This document shows positions 17,387 to 25,203 of a stretch of DNA of 64,000 nucleotides, one piece after another. The translations under genes were made by a program, and so were the position numbers. The DNA is from Entomomonas asaccharolytica (lineage in GTDB: Bacteria > Pseudomonadota > Gammaproteobacteria > Pseudomonadales > Pseudomonadaceae), in the NCBI RefSeq assembly GCF_016653615.1, contig NZ_CP067393.1:2123673-2187672 (forward strand), in the 5' to 3' direction. Numbering within the stretch: position 1 is the stretch's first letter; each line of letters starts with the position of its first letter. The notes under the pieces were generated by a model. It searched no databases. It was not told the origin of the DNA and was given only the letters and a program-made list of their open reading frames with translations.

Positions 17387-17749
17387 TTATAAAATTCCTT
17401 GTGAGGCCATCTCTAATTCACTTTTAAAATTTAAGGCTGCTTTGTTTACACAAGCAGTATTTTGCTTACCACTATTTGGATCATTCATAGCAATATCTAT
17501 TGCTTGTGAAATTTCGCTAGCCAATTTTAATAACCAATGTTTAGAAAAAGCTGTTAATCCTCCAACAGTAGAGTTTAAGGTAGAAAATAATTCCTCAATT
17601 TGTTTAGAACAATTCTCTATAGCCTGTAAAACTTTATTTACTACATAGACTACATCATCGTTAACATTTATTTTTTTTGCCACTGTATCTGACCAAATTA
17701 CAGTGATAACAGCTTTTATAGCTTGTACTTCTTCTGCTGTATAACTCAT
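17387..17749 (-). CDS. Helical hypothetical protein
   Basis: 120 residues, mostly helical, no signal peptide, Asn- and Ser-rich with two Cys. Not recognised. It lies at the border of the phage early module and may belong to it, though nothing in its sequence says so. GGGATATT precedes the ATG. Confidence 0.5.
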   Translation of the reverse strand: MSYTAEEVQAIKAVITVIWSDTVAKKINVNDDVVYVVNKVLQAIENCSKQIEELFSTLNSTVGGLTAFSKHWLLKLASEISQAIDIAMNDPNSGKQNTACVNKAALNFKSELEMASQGIL

Positions 17750-17885
17750 AATAATATCCCATTATCATAAGGTACTCATGGAACTCAATTAATTGAAAAT
17801 TTACTTAGTACAACCATTACTAAGTCCTAGTATCATAAACAATACACAACGAAATATATGCTTGCTTCAACAAAAATATACTCAA

Positions 17886-18134
17886 TCAAAAATGGTAGCT
17901 CCACCAAGCATCTTTACTAATTCCTGGTAGATCAGTCCGTGAACCACCCGTTACGCTACACCACAACTTCACCAACTTTTCGCCATCACCGTGCTTTGGC
18001 TCTGCACCTTGTTTCCAGCCTACAATGGTAGGCTTGGGTACTTGGATTATATTAGATATAGCTTGCAGGGAAAGATTGAATTTATTTAAATCACAAATCA
18101 CTCGGAACCAATCAGTATCACAACGTTTAGACAT
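17886..18134 (-). CDS. Phage-region HTH protein
   Basis: 82 residues with a helix-turn-helix-like stretch (LSLQAISNIIQVPKPTIVGWKQG, residues 20-42). AGAGGTGATATAAA gives a good ribosome binding site. It follows the Mor-like gene in the same operon and is probably a phage regulator. Confidence 0.6.
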   Translation of the reverse strand: MSKRCDTDWFRVICDLNKFNLSLQAISNIIQVPKPTIVGWKQGAEPKHGDGEKLVKLWCSVTGGSRTDLPGISKDAWWSYHF

Positions 18135-18151
18135 TTTATATCACCTCTTTG

Positions 18152-18496
18152 TTAGTTATTAGTGGTATCTGTTTGTTGTTGCTTATTGCGTAAATGCTCT
18201 CTGTTCCAACGGTATAAAATATTTTCAGAGATTTTATATTTACGTACTATTTCGGTGCTATTACGACCATTAAACTCCGCTAAAATCTTAGTTTTTAACT
18301 TTTCCATATAGCGCTGTGGATTCATTGGAAAAACAATCGAAAGTCCTCGCCAATTTTCATAAAGGTTAAAAGTAATCTCTTCAGCTTTTTGTCCAGCTTC
18401 ATTTTCAGCCAATCCTGTTTTCATCAATTCGAATTTGATATTTTCGGCTAGCTCACTAAAAAGTTCATTTTTACGCTGTGCTTGAATGGATGCCAT
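18152..18496 (-). CDS. Mor-like transcription activator
   Basis: The start is ATG 18496, because AGGAGA lies nine bases upstream; a frame from 18520 would put that site inside the coding region. The 114-residue protein ends in ILAEFNGRNSTEIVRKYKISENILYRWNRE, the Mor/DUF helix-turn-helix pattern (EFNGRNxxELAxKYxLSxxxVYR) of PF08765. In phage Mu, Mor activates the middle promoter. Here it lies behind replication genes, the position of a middle or late activator. Confidence 0.75.
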   Translation of the reverse strand: MASIQAQRKNELFSELAENIKFELMKTGLAENEAGQKAEEITFNLYENWRGLSIVFPMNPQRYMEKLKTKILAEFNGRNSTEIVRKYKISENILYRWNREHLRNKQQQTDTTNN

Positions 18497-18534
18497 TGTT
18501 ATGCTTCTCCTTTTATTCATTCAATATGCTTGTA

Positions 18535-19224
18535 CTAGTGACGCTTAATACCTAGTAATGCTAAACAAGTTGCTCTTGCATTCTGTTCATTAATACCTTG
18601 CTGCTTAATCCGTTGTTTAACTCTATCCTCTAACTGTTGCTCCACTGCTTTAAGAATACAATCAGTTGTGTTATTTAAATTTTTCTCCACCGCTTTCAGT
18701 GGATTACCTTTGGTAAAGTTTTCAGTTACTTGAATAAAGTAATATTCAAACCGTTTTTTTAACGAGAGATTGTCATAACTCGCTTGTTTTAATTCAAAAA
18801 GACCTGTTAACTCTGCTGCTGCTTTGATAACTGAATGACTATAACGACCTATTAATGCTTCACCCCATGCCACATCTAAACAAGCTAGTCCATCTACTCG
18901 TTTACTGAGCTGCATAAACTCCTTTAATTTGGGTGGAAATTCACACTCCAATACCATGCGATGTAAACCATTATTCACTTGCTGAGTGGTTAACTCCTTA
19001 ATACCCGTTAACCAAATACGTTTCGCTACCTGCTCACTTTTCTGATCACGATAATATTTCTCATACCACGCAGGATAAGTAGCTCTTATGGTAGTAAAGA
19101 CTGTATTAACATTTATCATCGCTTGTTGGTTCTCTAAAGTTTTACTTTCATAGCCAACTAAGGTCGTTGGCTGTGGTGCTGATGCTGGCAGTGGCTTGTT
19201 GAGCAGATCGCTTAGTTTTTCCAT
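18535..19224 (-). CDS. Lambda P-like replication protein (helicase loader)
   Basis: 229 residues with the family features of phage replication protein P: an N-terminal LSDLLNKPLP segment, VFTTIRATYPAWYEKYYRDQ, then IWLTGIKELTTQQVNNGLHR and FPPKLKEFM. It would recruit the host DnaB helicase to the phage origin. Its start overlaps the upstream O-like gene by 77 bases in another frame; a later start would lose conserved sequence, so the overlap is accepted. Confidence 0.8.
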   Translation of the reverse strand: MEKLSDLLNKPLPASAPQPTTLVGYESKTLENQQAMINVNTVFTTIRATYPAWYEKYYRDQKSEQVAKRIWLTGIKELTTQQVNNGLHRMVLECEFPPKLKEFMQLSKRVDGLACLDVAWGEALIGRYSHSVIKAAAELTGLFELKQASYDNLSLKKRFEYYFIQVTENFTKGNPLKAVEKNLNNTTDCILKAVEQQLEDRVKQRIKQQGINEQNARATCLALLGIKRH

Positions 19225-19897
19225 AATACTTTTCTCGGTTTAAGGCATATTGATAAGATTGGGCTAAAGCGTGGTACCACTGTTGTTGCGTTTTTTTAAT
19301 GGTAGGTTTAGTACACCAAAAGCAGACAAATTCTTGCAGAACTGTTTGGGGAATTTGTTGTTGCTCAAGGGTTATCCCCAGTTTTATTAAGTAATTAGAA
19401 AAATCATCAGTAGGTTGCCAGCTATCAAACATCGCAAAAGTTTGCGCAGATGGTTTTTCTAAATTAGCCTTAGAGAGAGTATTTATTTCTGTATCTTTTT
19501 CTTTATCTGTATCTTTATCTTGTAGTTCAGTGGCGTTCGTTTGTGTTGCTGATTGTTTTTTTCTCCCTTCTCGCCATGCTTTTGCTCGCTCCGCTGAACC
19601 ATCTTCCTTTAATGGTTGACGCTTACCCCAACCTATTAGCTTATTACCTTTTAATAGCCTTCCTTGCATCGCACTGAGAATAGCTTTTATCTCCTCTGGT
19701 TTTATATCTAAAGCACTGGCTAAATCTTCTTCATTTATTTGTACAGTCCCTCTTTCTTCTGATAAAGAAGCCGCTACCAATAAATGAATATAGGTTGCCA
19801 TAACAGTAGCAATTGGCTGTTTCGAGACCTTACTAACAGTACGCCATTTAGGATCATTGGGCATATCATGCCAGAGTCTTAACCATTGATTTGCCAT
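19148..19897 (-). CDS. Phage replication protein with DnaT-like C-terminal domain
   Basis: 249 residues. An N-terminal winged-helix-like region (WLRLWHDMPNDPKWRTVSK) is followed by a charged linker (about 115-160) and a C-terminal DnaT-type DNA-binding domain (FVCFWCTKPTIKKTQQQWYHALAQ). Such proteins act as origin-binding or primosomal initiators in lambdoid phages, paired with a P protein as seen here. AGAGGTG precedes the ATG. Operator-like palindromes lie 50-190 bases upstream. Confidence 0.8.
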   Translation of the reverse strand: MANQWLRLWHDMPNDPKWRTVSKVSKQPIATVMATYIHLLVAASLSEERGTVQINEEDLASALDIKPEEIKAILSAMQGRLLKGNKLIGWGKRQPLKEDGSAERAKAWREGRKKQSATQTNATELQDKDTDKEKDTEINTLSKANLEKPSAQTFAMFDSWQPTDDFSNYLIKLGITLEQQQIPQTVLQEFVCFWCTKPTIKKTQQQWYHALAQSYQYALNREKYYGKTKRSAQQATASISTTANDLSWL

Positions 19898-19948
19898 TTA
19901 ACACCTCTTAATTATTAACTTTCCTATAATTTATTTAATTTTCACTCC

Positions 19949-19973
19949 TTTACCTATATAAAATATAGGTAAA
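19949..19973. promoter_or_regulatory. Phage operator-like palindrome 1
   Basis: TTTACCTATA (19949-19958) and TATAGGTAAA (19964-19973) are perfect 10-bp arms around five bases. It lies upstream of the replication operon and shares the TACCTA/TAGGTA half-site with sites near the repressor gene. Confidence 0.65.
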
Positions 19974-20062
19974 CAAAGCAAACGAATTCGCAACCCTTAT
20001 GGATTGATATACAAACGAGATATTGATTAAAATAAGATTTAAAATATTCTTTTAAATCGGAA

Positions 20063-20085
20063 TACCTATATTATAATTATAGGTA
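20063..20085. promoter_or_regulatory. Phage operator-like palindrome 2
   Basis: TACCTATA (20063-20070) and TATAGGTA (20078-20085) around seven bases. Same half-site as palindrome 1; spacing differs by two bases, so the sites may be bound as separate half-operators. Confidence 0.55.
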
Positions 20086-20185
20086 AACAGATATGCAACC
20101 CTTTTTTTATAGTTATAAAAGCATTTTATTTTGTGACATTAATGTTAAAATACTTCCCTAGATCCTTAATAAGGGATGATTAATA

Positions 20186-20809
20186 ATGAAAAACTGGTTA
20201 ACCATCTTGCTACTTAGTTTTTCCTCTATAAGCTTTGCAGCTAATAATATTACTCATCTATTAGCCGAAGGCAAAAAAGCTTATTTAGCTAAAAACTATC
20301 CTGAAGCCTTTCAATATTTCTTACAAGCTGCTGATAAAAATAATGCTATTGCCCAAGCAATGGTAGCTATGTATTATCAAAAAGGGCTTTACATTGAACA
20401 AGATTATGAGCAAGCATTAGCTTATTTTTTAAAAGCCGCACAACAAGGCTATGTCTCTGCCCAATACAACGTAGGCGATTTTTATTTAAATGGTTTAGGC
20501 ACTGAGATTAACTATAAAAAAGCATTTTATTGGTATTGTAAAGCGGCAAAACAGAATCATAAAGAAGCACAATATTATGTAGGCTATTTTTATTTGCAAG
20601 GGATAGGTGTTAAACAAAATGATAAGGAAGCTTTTCAATGGTTTTTAGAAGCAGCAAAACGTGATAATCCTATAGCTCAATATTATGTTGGTCTTATGTA
20701 TCAGAATGGTCAAGGTGTTGCTAGGGATCAAGAGAAGGCAATAAAATGGCTACAAAAAGCTGCCGATAACCAGCACGAACAAGCTATGCTAGCGTTGAAT
20801 GCACCTTAA
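20186..20809 (+). CDS. Secreted Sel1-repeat protein
   Basis: 207 residues with a signal peptide (ending near ISFAA) and about five Sel1-like repeats of 36 residues, for example AQYNVGDFYLNGLGTEINYKKAFYWYCKAA and AQYYVGLMYQNGQGVARDQEKAIKWLQKAA in sequence. Such proteins are periplasmic solenoid scaffolds that bind partners. GGGATGATTAATA precedes the ATG. It is the only plus-strand gene in the phage early region and is probably cargo. Confidence 0.88.
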   Translation: MKNWLTILLLSFSSISFAANNITHLLAEGKKAYLAKNYPEAFQYFLQAADKNNAIAQAMVAMYYQKGLYIEQDYEQALAYFLKAAQQGYVSAQYNVGDFYLNGLGTEINYKKAFYWYCKAAKQNHKEAQYYVGYFYLQGIGVKQNDKEAFQWFLEAAKRDNPIAQYYVGLMYQNGQGVARDQEKAIKWLQKAADNQHEQAMLALNAP

Positions 20810-20916
20810 ACATTGAAAATTATTATGTTAATAATAAACAATAAAATATTTTAAGGTTATATTATTAAATTAATTATACTGTTCTGAAGATAGCAACTTA
20901 TGGAATACGTGCAGTA

Positions 20917-21108
20917 TCATTCATCATCAGTTGATTTAATAAAGTTATTAACACCTTGCTTAACAATGCGTTCCATAAATGCTACACCCAATTGTTGAGC
21001 CTCAGTAAACGAATCTTTATCACTACCTTGTAAAGGTGGTATTGCTTCCATAATAAGACTAACATTACCATTATCATTATCAATAATTCTTATAGTTACT
21101 TCTGCCAT
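20917..21108 (-). CDS. Small phage-like protein
   Basis: 63 residues; the start VTIRIIDNDNGNVSLIMEAIPP and end LGVAFMERIVKQ resemble short accessory proteins of lambdoid phages, but I cannot assign a function. GGGCAATTATC precedes the ATG. Confidence 0.55.
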   Translation of the reverse strand: MAEVTIRIIDNDNGNVSLIMEAIPPLQGSDKDSFTEAQQLGVAFMERIVKQGVNNFIKSTDDE

Positions 21109-21224
21109 GATAATTGCCCTTTAAATATTTTTGATTATTTTAAACTGTTATGTTGTGATTATAATTCTTCTGTCTATTAATAAAACTGATCTTAGCTAAT
21201 ATTTTATTAGATTATTGTTAGGTA

Positions 21225-21548
21225 CTAATATTTATTAAATTGCATTATATTGATCACAGCTTGATAAGCCACTTGGTAAATACTAGGACGAAAAACCATT
21301 TGATAAAGTCTTGTTACTTCCTGCCAGTCTTGACGCTCAATCGCCGCATAAAGATAAACATCTGCAGTTTCATACTCATTTATTAAGCCATTTACTGCTT
21401 GTGCCGCAACTTCTAATTCATAATCTTTACCAGCAACTAACGGGCAACTACAGGTTGTTAGCAGCTGCTTCACCTGTTCAGTAATATAGTTATCTAGTGT
21501 ATTGTTAGATGGCAAAGCTAAATCATAGCTTATTTGTCCATTTAGCAT
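21225..21548 (-). CDS. Hypothetical protein downstream of repressor
   Basis: 107 residues, acidic, no signal peptide; contains CSCP and several Tyr/Gln-rich helices. It lies 100 bases below the repressor gene with a perfect TAGGTATACCTA operator candidate between them, so it is probably a repressor-controlled phage gene. No family recognised. Confidence 0.55.
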   Translation of the reverse strand: MLNGQISYDLALPSNNTLDNYITEQVKQLLTTCSCPLVAGKDYELEVAAQAVNGLINEYETADVYLYAAIERQDWQEVTRLYQMVFRPSIYQVAYQAVINIMQFNKY

Positions 21549-21609
21549 AGTGATTTACTCCCAATGAAACCATTGAGAGTAATTATATAAGGAATGCCTA
21601 TCAAAGTAA

Positions 21610-21623
21610 ATAGGTATACCTAT
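21610..21623. promoter_or_regulatory. Candidate repressor operator
   Basis: ATAGGTATACCTAT is a perfect 14-bp palindrome located between the repressor gene and the gene at 21225. It is the cleanest form of the TAGGTA half-site seen across 19.9-22.6 kb. Confidence 0.65.
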
Positions 21624-21646
21624 ATTTAATAAGCGTTATTTTATGT

Positions 21647-22417
21647 CTATAGCAGCACTGAATACCAGAAGACACGGCCTATTACTTTAATATCTTTAAG
21701 ATCATAGGTTTCATCCTCATATTCGTCACGATTATAAGAACGAACACGCACATGGCCGTTAGCTAATCGATAAAGTAATTTAACCCTTAGCAGTTCATCA
21801 TCAATAGCGATTGCATAAATTTTACCATCTACAATTGCTGTATTTTCTGTATCAACACCTACAGTAGAGCCATCCAAGATAACAGGTTCCATACTGTTAC
21901 CTTTTACTGTTACACAAACTATTTTATTAGGATTAATACCTTTATTGCGAAGTGTACTTTTACCAAATCGTAATTTAGTTCTGGTATGACTTTCTGTAAT
22001 CGCAAACTTACCTGATCCTGCAGCAAGCTCTACCTCTTTTAGAAATGGAACTTCTGTTTCATCATCATCAAGCGGTGTATTATCATCCCACGCTTCAATA
22101 GGTAACATTTCTGGATGAGTCAATAATTGGGGATCAGTAGTATTTTCTTCTTGGTTATTATGATGATAACGTCCTTGACTCTCCGCCGTCTTTACCATGG
22201 TAGAAGGGTTAACCATCTTATCTTGACCAGATTCAAGCCAAAAAGCGTCTACCCCACAAGCTCTCGCGATGGAAGCAATATAAGATGTGGATTGTGACTT
22301 TCCTGTTTCTAGCTCAGAAAGTGAAGGCTGTGTAATACCAATTTTATCAGCTAATTCCTTTTGGCTTAACTTGGCGTGTTTACGTGCTTGTTTAATACGA
22401 TCTTTAAGTTGCATCAT
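21647..22417 (-). CDS. CI/LexA-like prophage repressor
   Basis: 256 residues: an N-terminal HTH_3 domain (about 5-60; LSQKELADKIGITQPSLSELETGKS), an acidic linker and a peptidase S24 domain. The catalytic dyad is visible as Ser175 (GNSMEP) and Lys213, and the self-cleavage Ala133-Gly134 bond is present (LAAGSG), so SOS/RecA-triggered autolysis is expected. A TAGGTATACCTA site lies downstream and looser copies lie upstream. The usual divergent cro gene is missing. The first two codons are both ATG; either could start. Confidence 0.9.
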   Translation of the reverse strand: MMQLKDRIKQARKHAKLSQKELADKIGITQPSLSELETGKSQSTSYIASIARACGVDAFWLESGQDKMVNPSTMVKTAESQGRYHHNNQEENTTDPQLLTHPEMLPIEAWDDNTPLDDDETEVPFLKEVELAAGSGKFAITESHTRTKLRFGKSTLRNKGINPNKIVCVTVKGNSMEPVILDGSTVGVDTENTAIVDGKIYAIAIDDELLRVKLLYRLANGHVRVRSYNRDEYEDETYDLKDIKVIGRVFWYSVLL

Positions 22418-22436
22418 AACCTTTTCCTATTTTAAG

Positions 22437-22582
22437 TAGGAATACCACTAGGTGAAATATAACCATAGCTATTTTATAGGTAAAATAGTCAGAATTCCAT
22501 ATTATATTAGTATATCTATTGCCAAATGTCACGCATTTTCATAAGCATACTGATAATTTAACCTATTAATTAGGTATATCTA
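22437..22582. promoter_or_regulatory. Operator-like sites upstream of the repressor gene
   Basis: Within this region lie TAGGAATACC (22437-22446), the palindrome CTATTTTA/TAAAATAG around TAGG (22469-22488), and TAGGTATATCTA (22571-22582, one change from the perfect site at 21611). This is a plausible repressor-controlled promoter region. Confidence 0.5.
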
Positions 22583-22619
22583 TTTTTATTTTATAGGTGA
22601 TAGGTGTGTTTTTAATATA

Positions 22620-23033
22620 TCAGTCACTAATTTTAGGATCTATCCATAAGCGCCAACTAAAACATAAAAATAATGTAGTAACAGCTGTTACAGTTAAAAT
22701 AATAGGAATATAATCAGCTTTAACAGATAATAATTGACAGTAAATAAACTCTAACACAATGCCTACCAATACAGTGGCAATTATAAAAATTGGCATGGAA
22801 AGACGATTAAAGTAAGCCATTGAAAAACCTGTTAATACAACAGGAATACCCGCTAATAGACTGCCTGCTACAGCTGCAATAAATGGGAAAATAATAATAC
22901 TTTGCAATATACTTACAAAACCTTTGTCACCTTGTGCAAAAGCCATTATCTGTACAGGCACCATAATTAATAAAGTAGCAAACAATAAGCCAACAACTAC
23001 AAAATATGCCGTTGAATAAAGATATTTCTTCAC
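22620..23033 (-). CDS. Small membrane protein
   Basis: 137 residues with about four hydrophobic segments (10-30, 44-75, 80-100, 107-128). No motif for function. The operator cluster at 22437-22582 lies after its stop codon. No family recognised. Confidence 0.6.
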   Translation of the reverse strand: MKKYLYSTAYFVVVGLLFATLLIMVPVQIMAFAQGDKGFVSILQSIIIFPFIAAVAGSLLAGIPVVLTGFSMAYFNRLSMPIFIIATVLVGIVLEFIYCQLLSVKADYIPIILTVTAVTTLFLCFSWRLWIDPKISD

Positions 23034-23447
23034 GTTATATTTATTTCCGTAACTTTAAACTTATTAATATCATACACTGAAAACTACAATAAATCTTTCA
23101 AATTAGAGCACTTTTACTGAAGATAGTTATTTATTAGCTAATAAAAATATATTTCTGTATATGTATTGCTACTCCACTACTTCAAACTTATAAGTGAATA
23201 AAGCTACAGCGAACACTAATTCACTTAGCAAAAAGCTCAATCAGTGGTGATTTTCGCCCTAAAAAATCTTAAAAGCAAATTTAAACAGCCCTTTTATGAT
23301 TTAAATAGGAGTAAATCTACAAAATAGTAGATTGAACATAATTAGATAAAACATTTGTTTGTTTTTTTAATTGTAGTATTTATTATCTTAGCAAAATACT
23401 TTAAACTCAAAATGTCATGTACAACCCATTTATTGGGGGTAAATAAA
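23034..23447. other. Intergenic region
   Basis: 414 AT-rich bases with no ORF, hairpin or repeat that I can support; presumably divergent promoters for the genes at 23033 and 23448. Confidence 0.3.
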
Positions 23448-24107
23448 ATGAATACATTACAAAAATTAACCGCTACTATTGCCCTTATTGCTATGCCCAT
23501 CAGCATGGCTTATAGCAGCCCTTGCTATACTAATACAGAAGATGGTTGTGGCAACAGTAATGAAAAAGTTATTCATGTACAAACAAAAGATACAGGCTTT
23601 GGTTTTTGTACCGAATACTTAAATAATAATAATGAAAAAGTGACACGCTGCCACTCTGAACTTTCAGAGGAAGAAAAATTAATTGCGCAACAAAAAGCTA
23701 TTGCAGAAGCCCAAGCACCTAAACAAACAACTAGTACTACTTCAGTCAATAATTATAACTATAATTACAATGTTGTACCTAATTCAAACCAAGTAAGTAA
23801 TACCTACAGTACTGGTTATAACTATGGTTATAGTTATGGCTACAATTATTATCGTAATAATTATAACTACTATCCTAACTATTATTATAGTAATAAATAT
23901 CATCGCCCACGACCACCAAATCATCATAACCACCAACGCCCACCTCATAAAAACCAAAATATTACATTGCCCTCTATTTCCTTTGGGCAAAAAAATAATA
24001 TGACTCCAACAAGACCTCGCAACAACAGCAATATAAGCAGGCCAGCTAATCGCGGCTCAGGTTCGCATTCTTCTCCACGAGCTACTTTACCCAGCACAAA
24101 AAGATAA
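23448..24107 (+). CDS. Secreted Asn/Tyr-rich low-complexity protein
   Basis: The start is ATG 23448 with GGGGG eight bases upstream, giving a signal peptide (MNTLQKLTATIALIAMPISMAYS); a TTG-started longer frame is unlikely. The 219-residue product has a short folded N-terminal part with Cys residues, then a long low-complexity tract of Asn and Tyr (about 100-155), a Pro/His-rich tract (about 158-175) and a Ser/Arg-rich tail. This resembles surface or amyloid-like polymers, but no family is recognised. A strong terminator follows. Confidence 0.75.
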   Translation: MNTLQKLTATIALIAMPISMAYSSPCYTNTEDGCGNSNEKVIHVQTKDTGFGFCTEYLNNNNEKVTRCHSELSEEEKLIAQQKAIAEAQAPKQTTSTTSVNNYNYNYNVVPNSNQVSNTYSTGYNYGYSYGYNYYRNNYNYYPNYYYSNKYHRPRPPNHHNHQRPPHKNQNITLPSISFGQKNNMTPTRPRNNSNISRPANRGSGSHSSPRATLPSTKR

Positions 24108-24124
24108 TAAATAGACGCAACAAA

Positions 24125-24149
24125 GGCACATAACAATGTGCCTTTTTTT
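24125..24149 (+). terminator. Intrinsic terminator
   Basis: GGCACA (24125-24130) pairs with TGTGCC (24137-24142), followed by seven T. It ends the Asn/Tyr-rich gene. Confidence 0.85.
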
Positions 24150-24230
24150 ATGCTCAAACAAAAAGAATTTTCCCTCATCTACTAGCATAATAACTTTCTA
24201 AAACAACTTCTAAAGTCTTGGGAGCAAACC

Positions 24231-24419
24231 ATGCTAAAAGAATTTCGTTGTAAAAAGTGCCAAAAACTACTCGCTAAAATTAGTGATTATTCAGAAGTAG
24301 AAATCAAGTGTAATCGTTGTAAACAAATCAACTATTACACCCAATCTACTAAACAGGAAACACAACATGCCAAACAAAGACCCATCATTCTTACAGATAC
24401 TTTACATAGCCATAATTGA
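24231..24419 (+). CDS. Com-like zinc-ribbon protein
   Basis: 62 residues with CKKC near residue 8 and CNRC near residue 30, the four-Cys zinc ribbon of the phage Mu Com translational activator family (EFRCKxCxKLL...EIKCxRCKxIN). Com-like genes often sit before phage lysis genes. Its 3' end overlaps the holin gene by 53 bases, which suggests that its translation affects holin expression. Confidence 0.85.
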   Translation: MLKEFRCKKCQKLLAKISDYSEVEIKCNRCKQINYYTQSTKQETQHAKQRPIILTDTLHSHN

Positions 24420-24687
24420 AAGCACTACAGTACAAGGAGCAATTATGGCCTCAATCATCGCTATGCTGCGTGTTATTTATGATGATAAAAATACAAAACC
24501 TACCAGAGTAATGTTGGAATCTCTTATATGTGGTGCCTTATCACTATGCATAACTAGTTTAATTGAAATATTTAGCCTTCCAGATAGTGCTGCTATCACC
24601 ATTGGCGGAGCCATTGGCTTTATTGGTGTTACAGCGCTCAGAAATTTTATTTTAAAAACGATTAATAAAAGGATGGATGATCAATGA
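24367..24687 (+). CDS. Phage holin, lambda/S family (TIGR01594/PF05106)
   Basis: 106 residues beginning MPNKDPSF, followed by three hydrophobic segments (about 20-37, 47-67, 73-90) and a basic tail. MPNKDP, LRVIYDDKN, LESLICGALSL and GGAIGFIGV are hallmarks of this holin family. Holins permeabilise the inner membrane to time lysis. It overlaps Com by 53 bases and the next gene by ATGA. Confidence 0.85.
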   Translation: MPNKDPSFLQILYIAIIESTTVQGAIMASIIAMLRVIYDDKNTKPTRVMLESLICGALSLCITSLIEIFSLPDSAAITIGGAIGFIGVTALRNFILKTINKRMDDQ

Positions 24688-25103
24688 GCCTACCTAGAGG
24701 TATTAGAAACAACAACCCTGGCAATATTCGTTGGGGTAGCAACTGGCAAGGGCTTGTTCCCCAAGACAAACGTACTGACAAATCATTCTGTCAGTTTAAA
24801 GACTCAATTCATGGGCTGCGTGCGATGGTGAAGATTATGTTCACCTATCGAGATAAATACGGATTAAATACAGTGGAATCAATCATCCATCGCTACGCCC
24901 CACCCAATGAAAACAACACGCAAGGTTATATTATGCGTGTTTGCAATACCTTAGGCGTATTACCAACACAAACTATAACCCTCAGCAACTCTGTACTAAT
25001 AGAATTAGTGAGGGCGATTACCGCTGTAGAAAATGGTAATCTCTATTACCATTACTACAGCACAGAGCTTATTGAGCGAGCTATTGAACTAGCAAAAAAC
25101 TAA
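24684..25103 (+). CDS. Phage structural/putative lytic protein (GIRNNNPGNIR family)
   Basis: 139 residues starting LPRGIRNNNPGNIRWGSNWQG, with FCQFKDSIHGLRAM and YAPPNENNTQGYI. Proteins with this N-terminus are annotated as virion structural proteins and as peptidoglycan-active enzymes; its place between holin and spanins is where the endolysin normally lies. No classic lysozyme catalytic motif is obvious. ATGA overlap with the holin implies coupled translation. Confidence 0.7.
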   Translation: MSLPRGIRNNNPGNIRWGSNWQGLVPQDKRTDKSFCQFKDSIHGLRAMVKIMFTYRDKYGLNTVESIIHRYAPPNENNTQGYIMRVCNTLGVLPTQTITLSNSVLIELVRAITAVENGNLYYHYYSTELIERAIELAKN

Positions 25104-25203
25104 TTTTTTGCTGGAGCAAAAAGAAAAACAACCTAACTACTTTTATAATTACACCAGAACTACTCGATAGTCTTCTTAAACTTAAAAAAATATGGAGATT
25201 TAA

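Noticed and set aside
23355-23447. Longer TTG-started N-terminus of the Asn/Tyr-rich protein
   Set aside because: The extension would place a hydrophobic leader before a perfect signal peptide, while ATG 23448 has its own ribosome binding site.
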